Below, piece after piece: positions 26,228 to 33,867 of a DNA stretch of 37,569 bases. Position numbers and translations under genes: made by a program. This stretch comes from Streptomyces huasconensis (GTDB lineage Bacteria > Actinomycetota > Actinomycetes > Streptomycetales > Streptomycetaceae). Below the pieces are notes generated by a model, which was not told where the DNA came from, searched no databases, and worked only from the letters and a program-made list of their open reading frames with translations. The first letter of the stretch is position 1. The number at the start of each line of letters is the position of its first letter. The DNA lies in NCBI GenBank assembly GCA_004010275.1, contig RBWT01000075.1:1-37569 (forward strand), given 5' to 3'.

Positions 26228-26935
26228 ATGTTCGAGACCGCAACCGCCCGGCCACAGGGCCTCGCCGTGCGCTGCACCAGGGCGCTGCTCTCGCCGTGGT
26301 CACGTCTGTCGCTGCTCGTGGTGCTCCTCGTGGCAGCGGGGACGTGCGTGCTGCTGTTCGAGCCCCAGCGGCTCCTCTCCGACGGCTGGCCCGCGCAGTT
26401 GGGCGGCGCGACGGCGGTGGCCCTGTTCGCGGTGGCGTACGGGGCGTGCACCGCCGCGTTCGTGCCGCGGCCGCTGCTCAATCTCGCGCCGGGCGCGCTC
26501 TTCGGCTCGCAGGCGGGCCTCGCCGCGGCGATCGCCGGCACGGTGTTCGGCGCCGGGATCGCCTTCGGGCTCGGCAGGATGCTGGGCCAGGACGCGCTGC
26601 GGCCACTGCTGCGGGGGCGCTGGCTGAAGGCGGCGGACGGCCAGTTCAGCCGGCACGGCTTCCGGTCGATGCTGGCCGTGCGGCTCTTCCCGGGGGTGCC
26701 GTTCGCCGCCGCCAACTACTGCGCGGCGGTGTCCCGCATGGGCTGGCTGCCGTTCCTCCTCGCCACGGGCCTCGGGTCGATCCCGAACACGGCCGCGTAC
26801 GTCATCGCGGGCGCCCGGGCCTCGACGCCGACGTCGCCCGTCTTTCTGATCGCGATGGGGTTCATCGCGGTGACGGGCCTGGCGGGGGCGGTGGTGGCGT
26901 GGTTCAAGCGGCACCATTTGCGCGGGGCGCGCTGA
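26228..26935 (+). CDS. TVP38/TMEM64 (VTT domain) membrane protein
   Basis: A 235-residue membrane protein distantly related to DedA. The VTT domain holds FVPRPLLNLAPGALFGSQAG, GTVFGAGIAFGLGRMLGQD, and LAVRLFPGVPFAAANYCAAV with a conserved Arg and Pro. Such proteins are thought to scramble or flip lipids; the substrate here is unknown. ATG 26228 follows TAGTCT (26216-26221) and TCCCGG, a leaderless start. It is the second VTT-fold protein of the window, besides DedA at 16410-17075. Confidence 0.87.
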   Translation: MFETATARPQGLAVRCTRALLSPWSRLSLLVVLLVAAGTCVLLFEPQRLLSDGWPAQLGGATAVALFAVAYGACTAAFVPRPLLNLAPGALFGSQAGLAAAIAGTVFGAGIAFGLGRMLGQDALRPLLRGRWLKAADGQFSRHGFRSMLAVRLFPGVPFAAANYCAAVSRMGWLPFLLATGLGSIPNTAAYVIAGARASTPTSPVFLIAMGFIAVTGLAGAVVAWFKRHHLRGAR

Positions 26936-26949
26936 CCGACCGGAGCCGG

Positions 26950-26974
26950 CCGGGACCGACCGGGGCCGTCCCGG
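26950..26974. terminator. hairpin between convergent TVP38 and thiolase genes
   Basis: CCGGGAC at 26950-26956 and GTCCCGG at 26968-26974 form perfect 7-bp arms with an 11-nt loop, 15 nt after the TVP38 stop and 32 nt before the thiolase stop. It probably ends transcription from both sides. Confidence 0.5.
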
Positions 26975-27006
26975 ATCGACAGGCAGGACCGGAGGCGGCG
27001 GGACCG

Positions 27007-28176
27007 TCAGAGAGCTTCGAGGATCGTGGCGTTGGCGAGTCCGCCCGCCTCGCACATGGTCTGCAGCCCGTACCGGGCTCCGCGGGCGCGCATCGCGTGG
27101 ACGAGCGTGGTCATCAGGCGGGTGCCGCTGGCGCCCAGCGGGTGGCCGAGCGCGAGGGCGCCGCCGTGCACGTTGACCTTCTCGTGGTCGGCGCCGGTCT
27201 CCCGCAACCAGGCCAGGACGACGCTCGCGAAGGCTTCGTTGACCTCGAACAGGTCGATGTCGTCGAGGGTGAGTGACGCCTTGCGCAGCACCTTCTCGGT
27301 GGCGGGCAGGACGCCGGTGAGCATGAGGAGCGGGTCGGAGCCGGTGACGGCGAAGCTGTGCAGCCGGGCGAGCGGGCGCAGGCCGAGCCGGGCCGCGTGC
27401 TCGCTGGTGGTGATGAGGACGGCGGAGGCGCCGTCGTTGACGGGGCTGGAGTTGCCCGCCGTGACCGACCAGTCGATCTGCGGGAAGCGCTCGCCGAAGG
27501 CCGGGTCGTAGTAGGCGGGCTTGAGGCCGGCGAGGACCTCGGGCGTGGTGGCGGGGCGTACCGACGCGTCACGGGCCAGGCCCGCGATCGGCGTGGTCTC
27601 GGCGTCGAAGAGGCCCGCGTCCCAGGCGAGCGCGGCCCGCTGGTGCGAGATGGTGGCGAAGGCGTCCATGTCCGCGCGCCCGATGGACCACTTGGCGGCG
27701 ATCAGCTCGGCGCTGATGCCCTGCGGGACCAGGCCCTCCGGGTAGCGCTCGGCGATGCCGGGGCCAAAGGGGTCGGCGCCCGCGGGCACGTTCGACCACA
27801 TCGGTACGCGGCTCATCGACTCCACGCCGCAGGCCACGACCATGTCGTACGCCCCCGATATGACGCCCTGCGCGGCGAAGTGCACGGCCTGCTGGGAGGA
27901 GCCGCACTGCCGGTCGACGGTGGTCGCGGGCACGGACTCGGGGAAGCCCGCCGACAGGACGGCGTAGCGGGTGGTGTTCATGGCCTGCTCGCCGACCTGG
28001 TCGACGGTGCCGCCGATCACGTCGTCGACCAGGGCGGGGTCGATGCCGCTGCGTCCGACGAGGGTGCGCAGGGTGTGGGCGAGGAGTTCGACGGGGTGGA
28101 CGGCGGCGAGGGCGCCATTGGGCTTGCCCTTGCCGACGGGGGTGCGTACGGCTTCGACGATGACGGCGTCACGCAT
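27007..28176 (-). CDS. acetyl-CoA acetyltransferase / thiolase family protein
   Basis: An intact 389-residue thiolase. The nucleophile is Cys91 in DRQCGSSQQAV. The NEAFA box and GGALALGHPLGASG carry the catalytic His, and MCEAGGLANA holds the second Cys, with CEAGG replacing the more common CxGGG. It either condenses two acyl-CoAs or cleaves 3-ketoacyl-CoA; the FadA/steroid-type sequence favours degradation. ATG 28176 has GAAAGAGG upstream. A promoter TTGATT-N16-TATGGT on the minus strand (28298-28271) overlaps repeats probably bound by the divergent HxlR regulator. Confidence 0.9.
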   Translation of the reverse strand: MRDAVIVEAVRTPVGKGKPNGALAAVHPVELLAHTLRTLVGRSGIDPALVDDVIGGTVDQVGEQAMNTTRYAVLSAGFPESVPATTVDRQCGSSQQAVHFAAQGVISGAYDMVVACGVESMSRVPMWSNVPAGADPFGPGIAERYPEGLVPQGISAELIAAKWSIGRADMDAFATISHQRAALAWDAGLFDAETTPIAGLARDASVRPATTPEVLAGLKPAYYDPAFGERFPQIDWSVTAGNSSPVNDGASAVLITTSEHAARLGLRPLARLHSFAVTGSDPLLMLTGVLPATEKVLRKASLTLDDIDLFEVNEAFASVVLAWLRETGADHEKVNVHGGALALGHPLGASGTRLMTTLVHAMRARGARYGLQTMCEAGGLANATILEAL

Positions 28177-28252
28177 GGTGCGGGCCTCTTTCGCTACCGG
28201 GGCTGCTGGGCTACTGCACTGCTGGGCCCTGGAGTGCCGGGGGCTACCAGTC

Positions 28253-28298
28253 AGTAGGAAATCTGGACTCACCATAGCCCCGTAAGTTGGAAAATCAA
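28253..28298. promoter_or_regulatory. thiolase promoter with paired AGT-GGAAA-ATC repeats
   Basis: AGTAGGAAATC at 28253-28263 and AGTTGGAAAATC at 28285-28296 are direct repeats 32 bp apart, about three helical turns. The thiolase promoter on the minus strand has TTGATT at 28298-28293 and TATGGT at 28276-28271, so one repeat covers the -35 and the other lies just past the start site. This suits repression by the divergent HxlR protein. For HxlR itself, TAGACT at 28319-28324 plus GCCCGC precedes the ATG, another leaderless start. Confidence 0.5.
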
Positions 28299-28330
28299 AC
28301 CCTCTCTCGCCCGCCCTCTAGACTGCCCGC

Positions 28331-28792
28331 ATGAAGCATCCGCGCCCCTGCTCCATCGCCGACGCCCTCGCTCTCGTCGGCGAGAAGTACTCGCTGCTCG
28401 TCCTGCGTGAGGTGTGCCTCGGCAACGAACGCTTCGACCAGCTCGTACGCAACATCGGCGCACCCCGCGACATCCTCGCGACGCGCCTGCGCCGGCTCGT
28501 GGAGGCGGGCATCCTGGAGAAGGTCGCCTACAGCGAGCGCCCGCAGCGCTTCCGGTACCGGCCCACCCCGGCCGGGCTCGAACTGGAGCCGGTCCTGATG
28601 ACGCTCATGGCGTGGGGCGACCGTCATCTGCGCGGCGAGGAGGATCGGCCGATGATCCTGGAGCACTCCTGCGGCCAGGAACTGGTCCCGGTGGTGACGT
28701 GCTCGGCCTGCGGCGACGCGGTCCGCCACGAGGACCTCACCGCGCACCCCCAGAGCCCGGGCTGGACGACGACCGGCCCCTCGGCGGCGTAG
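28331..28792 (+). CDS. HxlR family transcriptional regulator with C-terminal Cys cluster
   Basis: A 153-residue winged-HTH protein: CSIADALALVGEKYSLLVLR, NERFDQLVRNIGAPRDILA and the wing RPQRFRYRPTPAGLELEP. Cys7 sits where redox-active HxlR members (HypR, QorR) carry their sensing Cys. The C-terminal extension has HSCGQEL followed by TCSACGD, giving CxxC plus one more Cys, a possible zinc or redox site not general in the family. It is divergent from the thiolase gene and probably represses it in response to an acid, aldehyde or thiol-active compound; this is inference. Confidence 0.88.
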   Translation: MKHPRPCSIADALALVGEKYSLLVLREVCLGNERFDQLVRNIGAPRDILATRLRRLVEAGILEKVAYSERPQRFRYRPTPAGLELEPVLMTLMAWGDRHLRGEEDRPMILEHSCGQELVPVVTCSACGDAVRHEDLTAHPQSPGWTTTGPSAA

Positions 28793-28982
28793 GAGAGCGG
28801 CCGCGGCCCCCGGCCGTCCCGCGCCGGCAAGGCGGCCCTCCCAGCAGCCCCGTAACCCAAGGCCGCTACGCTGCCCCACGACGAGGGGGGCGATCTCGGC
28901 GGTCTCCTCCCCTGTCCCGGCGCTTCCGCCTCTTTCGTACGCCGGCTCACGCTTCCCGCACGCCTCAGCCACGCACCTCTAC

Positions 28983-29009
28983 GACCTCGATGACCTCGAT
29001 GACCGTGAT
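28983..29009 (+). repeat. three tandem 9-bp units before uppP
   Basis: GACCTCGAT at 28983-28991 and 28992-29000, then GACCGTGAT at 29001-29009, followed by a partial unit. The 28793-29065 gap otherwise shows no gene. A short plus-strand frame across the repeats ends in TGA at 29035-29037, 28 nt before uppP, but evidence that it is translated is lacking. Confidence 0.5.
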
Positions 29010-29065
29010 GACCGCTGTGATCGCTCACGCGGTCTGATGATCAGTACTTGGACGGCGCAGTTTTC

Positions 29066-29938
29066 ATGTCTTGGCTTGAATCCTTCATCCTCGGGCTCGT
29101 CCAGGGACTGACCGAGTTCCTCCCGATCTCCTCCAGCGCGCACCTGCGGCTGACGGCGGCGTTCGCCGGCTGGCACGACCCGGGCGCCGCGTTCACGGCG
29201 ATCACGCAGATCGGCACCGAGACGGCCGTGCTGATCTACTTCCGCAAGGACATCGCGCGGATCGTCTCCGCGTGGTTCGGCTCGATCGCCGGGAAGGTGC
29301 CGCGCTCGGACCACGACGCGCAGATGGGCTGGCTGGTCATCGTCGGCTCGATCCCGATCGGCGTCCTCGGCGTGACCTTCAAAGACCAGATCGAGGGCCC
29401 CTTCCGCGACCTGCGGCTGATCGCCACCACGCTGATCGTGATGGGCATCGTCCTCGGCATCGCCGACCGTCTGGCGGCACGCGACGAGACGGGCGGCAGG
29501 CACCGCGCCGTACGCCACCGCAAGGGCCTCAAGGAACTGGGCGTCAAGGACGGCCTGATCTTCGGCCTCTGCCAGGCGATGGCCCTGATCCCGGGCGTCT
29601 CCCGCTCCGGCGCCACGATCAGCGGCGGCCTCCTCATGGGCTACACGCGCGAGGCAGCGGCACGCTACTCGTTCCTGCTGGCCATCCCCGCCGTCCTCGC
29701 GTCCGGCGTCTTCGAGCTGAAGGATGCGGGTGAGGGTCACGTCTCCTGGGGGCCGACCATCTTCGCCACGATCATCGCGTTCGTGGTGGGATATGCGGTT
29801 ATCGCGTGGTTCATGAAGTTCATCACCACCAAGAGCTTCATGCCGTTCGTCTACTACCGGATTCTGCTGGGCATCGTTCTCGTCGCCCTGGTGGCGACGG
29901 GGACGCTGAGCCCGCACGCGGGGGAATCAGCGGGATAG
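29066..29938 (+). CDS. uppP: undecaprenyl-diphosphatase
   Basis: An intact 290-residue BacA/UppP integral membrane phosphatase. Both signature blocks are present: GLTEFLPISSSAHL, with the catalytic Glu and Ser cluster, and LIPGVSRSGATISGG with the catalytic Arg. Several hydrophobic helices follow the family pattern. It converts undecaprenyl diphosphate to undecaprenyl phosphate, recycling the carrier for peptidoglycan and other wall polymers; extra copies cause bacitracin resistance. ATG 29066 has only a weak GGACGG site. An in-frame TTG at 29048 is a less likely start. Confidence 0.93.
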   Translation: MSWLESFILGLVQGLTEFLPISSSAHLRLTAAFAGWHDPGAAFTAITQIGTETAVLIYFRKDIARIVSAWFGSIAGKVPRSDHDAQMGWLVIVGSIPIGVLGVTFKDQIEGPFRDLRLIATTLIVMGIVLGIADRLAARDETGGRHRAVRHRKGLKELGVKDGLIFGLCQAMALIPGVSRSGATISGGLLMGYTREAAARYSFLLAIPAVLASGVFELKDAGEGHVSWGPTIFATIIAFVVGYAVIAWFMKFITTKSFMPFVYYRILLGIVLVALVATGTLSPHAGESAG

Positions 29939-30009
29939 GGGTGGGACGGTCGCGCGGTCGAGTCCCGCCCCCCGAAGGGTCACGTGCGGGCAAGTCCTAG
30001 GCTCTGCCC

Positions 30010-30804
30010 ATGTCCGGCCACCAAGATCCTTTCACCGCCTGCTATCCCGCTCTTCTGCCATGGGCGCAGCAGTCCCGACAGGACGATCTTCATCGTGCGG
30101 TGCGGGCTGCCGTGGAACGCTCTCTCATGGTGCTGTGGGGCCACCTGGACCCGGAGAAACCGGCGAGCGAAGCCGACGTGCATGCGATCGTCGCCGCCCG
30201 TGACGCCTACACCCAGGGCTGGTTCGACGCCGTGATCCGCCCTGTTCTCGGCTGTCCTGCACGCGACCAGAGGTGGTCGTCCTCATTGGGGGCATGGCTG
30301 GACGCCTCGCGCGGCCACGGCCGGGGCAGGGCGGTCCGTCACACCGTCGCCGAGAACCTCGACTTCTTCGCCAGGTTCGCGTTCTGGCCCACGCTCGACC
30401 GGGTGAGGTACGCCGAGCACGCCGCCCGGACAGCGACGGGCACAGCACGGCAACGGGCCGCCGCGGTCACTGCTGGGACCCTGCGGTGGGCATGGGCCCA
30501 GCAGGCCGACAGACGCGGCTGGGACGACGCCGCGTGGTACCAGTACATCGAGGTGAACGAGCTGATCGGCTGGGCGACGGCGGCCCTGCGGCTTCCCGGG
30601 ATGAGGCCGTCAGAGGCCGCGGACCGGGTCGAAGAGATCGCCGAGCAGCAGTGGGACGGCTGGTCGCCGTGGACGGCGAACGAACTGCCGGCGCCATTCA
30701 TCGACCAGGCGGCACGCGCCGTGGCGGACTGCGTGACGACGAGCGAGACGGCCGAGTCCTCCGCGGCACCGCCATCGCGGCCGCCCGCCGACAGCAGCTA
30801 CTGA
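30010..30804 (+). CDS. uncharacterised 264-residue protein
   Basis: I do not recognise the family. The protein is soluble and mostly helical, rich in Trp and Ala, with no signal peptide. Notable blocks are LLPWAQQSRQDDLHRAVRAA, NLDFFARFAFWPTLDRV, WAWAQQADRRGWDDAAWY and a disordered Ser/Pro tail. ATG 30010 follows TAGGCT (29998-30003) and CTGCCC, so the mRNA is probably leaderless. It ends before a bidirectional terminator at 30857-30880. The layout does not suggest a partner. Confidence 0.7.
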   Translation: MSGHQDPFTACYPALLPWAQQSRQDDLHRAVRAAVERSLMVLWGHLDPEKPASEADVHAIVAARDAYTQGWFDAVIRPVLGCPARDQRWSSSLGAWLDASRGHGRGRAVRHTVAENLDFFARFAFWPTLDRVRYAEHAARTATGTARQRAAAVTAGTLRWAWAQQADRRGWDDAAWYQYIEVNELIGWATAALRLPGMRPSEAADRVEEIAEQQWDGWSPWTANELPAPFIDQAARAVADCVTTSETAESSAAPPSRPPADSSY

Positions 30805-30856
30805 GCGCGGGACCTGGCCTGGCGTACGGAGGGGAAGGCGCGGGCCTCCTGAGGCA

Positions 30857-30880
30857 GCGGCCGGGCGGCTGCCCGGCCGC
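30857..30880. terminator. strong bidirectional terminator hairpin
   Basis: GCGGCCGGGC at 30857-30866 and GCCCGGCCGC at 30871-30880 make perfect 10-bp arms around GGCT. It lies between the stop at 30804 and the convergent bL37-like gene ending at 30891. Confidence 0.75.
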
Positions 30881-30890
30881 GTGCGCGGTC

Positions 30891-30968
30891 TCAGGACTGC
30901 GGACGGCTGCCGTGGTTGGCCGCGTGCTTGCGGCGGGACTTCTTCTTGCGGCGTCGCTTCGAGGACAT
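30891..30968 (-). CDS. bL37-like small ribosomal protein (25 aa)
   Basis: A very short, highly basic protein starting MSSKRRRKKKSRRK and ending AANHGSRPQS. Roughly half the residues are Lys or Arg. The ANHG-RP tail is the hallmark of bL37, a tiny actinobacterial protein first seen in mycobacterial 50S structures. ATG 30968 is preceded by a strong AGAGGTGG ribosome site, so expression is expected. It stands alone, converges on the preceding gene across the terminator, and is easily missed because of its size. The bL37 assignment comes from memory of the family, not an alignment. Confidence 0.65.
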   Translation of the reverse strand: MSSKRRRKKKSRRKHAANHGSRPQS

Positions 30969-31153
30969 GGAGCCACCTCTTCCGGTAGGAACCAACACCA
31001 CGGGCACAGCGGGAACCGCGCCGGTGACTTTCTACCGTTCCATACGGATATGGGGGCGGCGACCCGGGAGCAGACGCGGCGGGCGATCACCCGGCGGAGG
31101 TGTGTGGTAGCTGACAGTTCCGATTGTCGTACTCATCCCCTAGGCTTGGCGCC

Positions 31154-31345
31154 ATGCCCTTAACCCCACCGACCCATGCTTCCGTGCGCTCTTCCGTGCG
31201 CTCTTCCGCGGAGTTGAACGAGCGGATACGCGGCCTGTGGCTGCGCGCGGGCGGCCGCCTCACCCCCGAACAGCGCAGGGAGTACGAACAGTTGGTGACG
31301 GAGTGGGCCGCGGCCGTCCGTGCCGAGATGGTGAGGGCCGCCTGA
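31154..31345 (+). CDS. small conserved-type hypothetical protein (63 aa)
   Basis: A 63-residue protein with a charged helical second half (GRLTPEQRREYEQLVTEW then AAAVRAEMVRAA). No signal peptide or membrane segment. TAGGCT at 31141-31146 plus seven bases precedes ATG 31154, a leaderless start. The N-terminus contains a short repeat (VRSSVRSS). Function unknown. The intergenic stretch 30969-31153 should hold its promoter and that of the divergent bL37-like gene. Confidence 0.6.
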   Translation: MPLTPPTHASVRSSVRSSAELNERIRGLWLRAGGRLTPEQRREYEQLVTEWAAAVRAEMVRAA

Positions 31346-31410
31346 CGTACGACGCCGCGCGCATCGGAGAGGTGACGCCGGCGTTCCCCCCGCCCATGCG
31401 TCGTTGCGGC

Positions 31411-32400
31411 TCAAACCCCGTCCGTCTCCGGCACCGGTGAGACGGTTGCCCCGGCCGCCAGCAGCCTCTGGGCCAACTCCCGGCAGCGGCTACCAAGTTC
31501 CAGGGGTTCGAGGATCTCGAAGGCGTGCCCCAGCAAGAGGACGTGCATCAGCACGGCGTCGAGCCCGGCGGCGCCACTGAGCACCTCGCAGCGCTCACTC
31601 CCCCGCGCGGGCACGACGGCCGCGACGCGGGCACCTGCTCGCGCACCGTCTCGGCCGACGCGTGCACGAGGAAGCGCGCCCGGTGCGGGTAGACCCGGCT
31701 CGCCACGCCCTCCTGCACGTACCGCGCCGCGTCGGGCGCCGCGCGCGGGCGAAAGCGCCACGTCCGTGCGGAGACACCGGTCATCCGGTCGACGCGGAAG
31801 GTACGCCAGTCGTCGCGTTCGAGTCGTACGCGAAGAGGTACCAGCGCCGGTCGGAGGCGACCAGCCGGTAGGGCTCGACCCGCCGCCGACGCACCTCGCC
31901 CCCCGAGGGGTAGTCGAAACCGACCTCGACCTCGTCACGGCGGGCCCGGGCCAGCGTCATGAGCGCCTCGGGGACGACCGGCGTGCGGCCCGCGCCGAAG
32001 GACTCCACCGAGCCGGAGAGCGCGCGCACCTCGTGCCGCAGCCGGGCAGGCAGCACCTGGTCGAGCTTGGTCAGCGCCCGCAGCGCCGCGTCGCCGACGA
32101 CCGCGCCATCCGCTCGACGAGCAGCAGGACCGCGGTGGCGATGGCCTCCTCGTCGTCGAGGAGCAGGGGCGGCAGTTCCTGCCCGGGGCCGAGCCGGTAA
32201 CCGCCACCGACGCCCTGCCCGGCGTGCACCGGATATCCGAGCGCGCGCAGCCGCTCGACGTCACGCCGCACCGTGCGGGGCGTGACCCCGAGCCGCTCGG
32301 CGAGTTCGGGACCGCTCCAAACCTGTCGCTGCTGAAGCAGCCCGAGCAGGGCGAGAACCCGCTCCGTCGTCCCCCGCTCCGCACCGCTCACCACATCCAT
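31411..32400 (-). pseudogene. WYL-domain HTH transcriptional regulator, three frame breaks
   Basis: About 330 aa after repair. The DeoR-like HTH is VLALLGLLQQRQVWSGPELA and LGVTPRTVRRDVERLRALGY (residues about 12-55), followed by the loop QGVGGGYRLG. The WYL domain contains VEPYRLVASDRRWYLFAYDS, and a WCX-type tail ends with HVLLLGHAFEILEPLEL. Single missing bases lie near 32104, 31816 and 31629, and restoring all three gives 331 codons. ATG 32400 has GTGGAGG upstream. WYL regulators bind nucleic-acid or metabolite ligands. It is divergent from the DinB gene by 61 bp and is the likely regulator of the DinB-RidA pair, the usual arrangement for such regulators. Confidence 0.82.
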
Positions 32401-32461
32401 GCCTCCACCCTGGCAGAAGTGGCGGACCGATCCTGTCCGCCTCAGGTGCCACGGTGACGCC

Positions 32462-33044
32462 ATGGACGCGAACGAACTCGACGTGAACCGAACGCTGCGC
32501 GAGCAGTGGGAGTTCCACTGGAACCATCAGCTCCGAGCCCGGCTCGACGGCCTCACCGACGACGAGTACTTCTGGTCGCCGGTGCCCGACGCCTGGAGCG
32601 TGCGACCGCGCGGCAGTTCGACGGCGCCCGTGCAGCTGGGGGCCGGGGACTTCACGATGGACCACGCCACGCCCCAGCCGGCCCCGGCCGCCTTCACCAC
32701 GATCGCCTGGCGCCTGCATCACGTCATCGTCGGCGTGCTCGCCGCGCGCACCGTCACACTTCGGGGCGCCCCCGGCCTCGTACGACACCTGGGAGTACGC
32801 GGGCGACGCGGCCACCGCGCTCGACCAGCTCACGGCCCAGCTCGACATCTGGCTGGCCGGAGTACGCGGTCTCACCGACAGCGAACTCCTGGCCCCGGTC
32901 GGCACGAAGGAGCCCTTCCCCGAGCTGCCCATGGCCGACCTCGTGCTGCACGTCCACCGCGAACTGATCCACCACCTGTCCGAGGTCTGCCTGCTCCGCG
33001 ACCTCTACCTGCACACGGAACCCGGCACCTTCGGAAAGAGGCCC
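32462..33044 (+). pseudogene. DinB/YfiT-like metal-binding protein, frame-broken
   Basis: The N-terminal part reads MDANELDVNRTLREQWEFHW, then LTDDEYFWSPVPDAWSVRPR and TTIAWRLHHVIVGVLAART. After a missing base near 32757 the other frame continues ASYDTWEYAGDAATALDQL and DLVLHVHRELIHHLSEVCLL. The spaced His residues (in RLHHV and LIHHLSE) fit the DinB metal site. DinB-like proteins are four-helix bundles, often bacillithiol/mycothiol-dependent S-transferases. ATG 32462 lies 61 bp from the WYL start. No stop precedes the RidA start in the printed frame, so the end point is uncertain: a second indel near the end or a true DinB-RidA fusion. Confidence 0.75.
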
Positions 33045-33455
33045 ATGACCGCGCGGACGACCCACCTCGACCCCGACGGGCTCCACAGGAACCCCGCCTT
33101 CACGCAGGGCGTGATCACACCCGCCGCCCGGATGCTCCATGTCGGCGGCCAGCTCGGCAGCGGCAGTGACGGAGAACTGCTCGACGGCATCGAGGCGCAG
33201 ACCGCTCAGGCGATGCGCAACGTCCTGACCGTTCTCGCCGCCGCGGGCACCGGTCCCGAGCATGTCGCCAAGCTGACCATCTACCTCGTCCAGGGCGTCG
33301 ACGCCCATGAGGCGTACGCGGCGTCGCGGTCGGCGTGGGGCGATCACCGCACAGCCGTCACCGTCGTCTCCACCGCGGGACACGCGCGCCCGGGCGCGCT
33401 CGTGGAGGTCGACTCGGTGGCGGTCGTCCCGGAGCAGGGCGCCGGGCCGTCCTGA
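33045..33455 (+). CDS. RidA (YjgF/YER057c/UK114) family protein
   Basis: A 136-residue RidA fold: FTQGVITPAARMLHVGGQLG, QTAQAMRNVLTVLAAAG, HVAKLTIYLVQGVDAHEAY and HRTAVTVVSTAG, whose Arg aligns with the catalytic Arg of enamine/imine deaminases. The end GALVEVDSVAVV is typical. RidA hydrolyses reactive imines such as 2-aminoacrylate; substrates of this subgroup are unknown. ATG 33045 has GGAAAGAGG upstream, which supports an independent start even though the DinB frame runs into it as printed. Confidence 0.85.
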   Translation: MTARTTHLDPDGLHRNPAFTQGVITPAARMLHVGGQLGSGSDGELLDGIEAQTAQAMRNVLTVLAAAGTGPEHVAKLTIYLVQGVDAHEAYAASRSAWGDHRTAVTVVSTAGHARPGALVEVDSVAVVPEQGAGPS

Positions 33456-33507
33456 CGAGCGTCATCCCCTGGCCACGGCCGGGGGATGCCCGGCCGGGGC
33501 GCCGACG

Positions 33508-33533
33508 GTCCGCTCCCGGTGGCGGGAGCGGAC
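33508..33533. terminator. strong terminator hairpin between convergent genes
   Basis: GTCCGCTCCCG at 33508-33518 and CGGGAGCGGAC at 33523-33533 form perfect 11-bp arms with the loop GTGG. A second, weaker stem GGCCGGG/CCCGGCC lies at 33477-33483 and 33489-33495. Both fall between the RidA stop at 33455 and the small minus-strand gene ending at 33546. Confidence 0.75.
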
Positions 33534-33545
33534 GGCCGACCGGCG

Positions 33546-33689
33546 TCACCGGCGGCGGAGGCCGCCCAGGAACCGCTGGGCCTGTGCCCGTCGCCGCGGG
33601 TCGGCGGAGGCGCGACGCACCTGTGCGACCGTGCGTCGGCCCTGCGGGCTCTGGACGAACTGCTTGATCTTCGTCATCAGTCCTGGCAT
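33546..33689 (-). CDS. small basic conserved-type protein (47 aa)
   Basis: A 47-residue, strongly basic protein: MPGLMTKIKQFVQSPQGRRT at the start and AQRFLGGLRRR at the end, with ADPRRRAQ between. No function is known to me; similar short basic proteins are common in Streptomyces genomes. ATG 33689 was chosen over the inner ATG at 33677 because GAGGAG lies 9 nt upstream. Nucleic-acid binding is possible from the charge alone. Confidence 0.6.
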   Translation of the reverse strand: MPGLMTKIKQFVQSPQGRRTVAQVRRASADPRRRAQAQRFLGGLRRR

Positions 33690-33867
33690 GTCGTTCGTTC
33701 TCCTCTGGCGAGAGTGGCTGGCGGACCGTGCACCTCTTCGTGTACCCGCTGAAGCGCCGTACGGACAGACGAGTTGAGCGAGCGCGCAGATGCGGACGAA
33801 CCGCTCCGTCACTCCGACTCCGTGCACACCCCTTGGCTCCGCATCCCCCGTGCCCAACACTGAGCCG

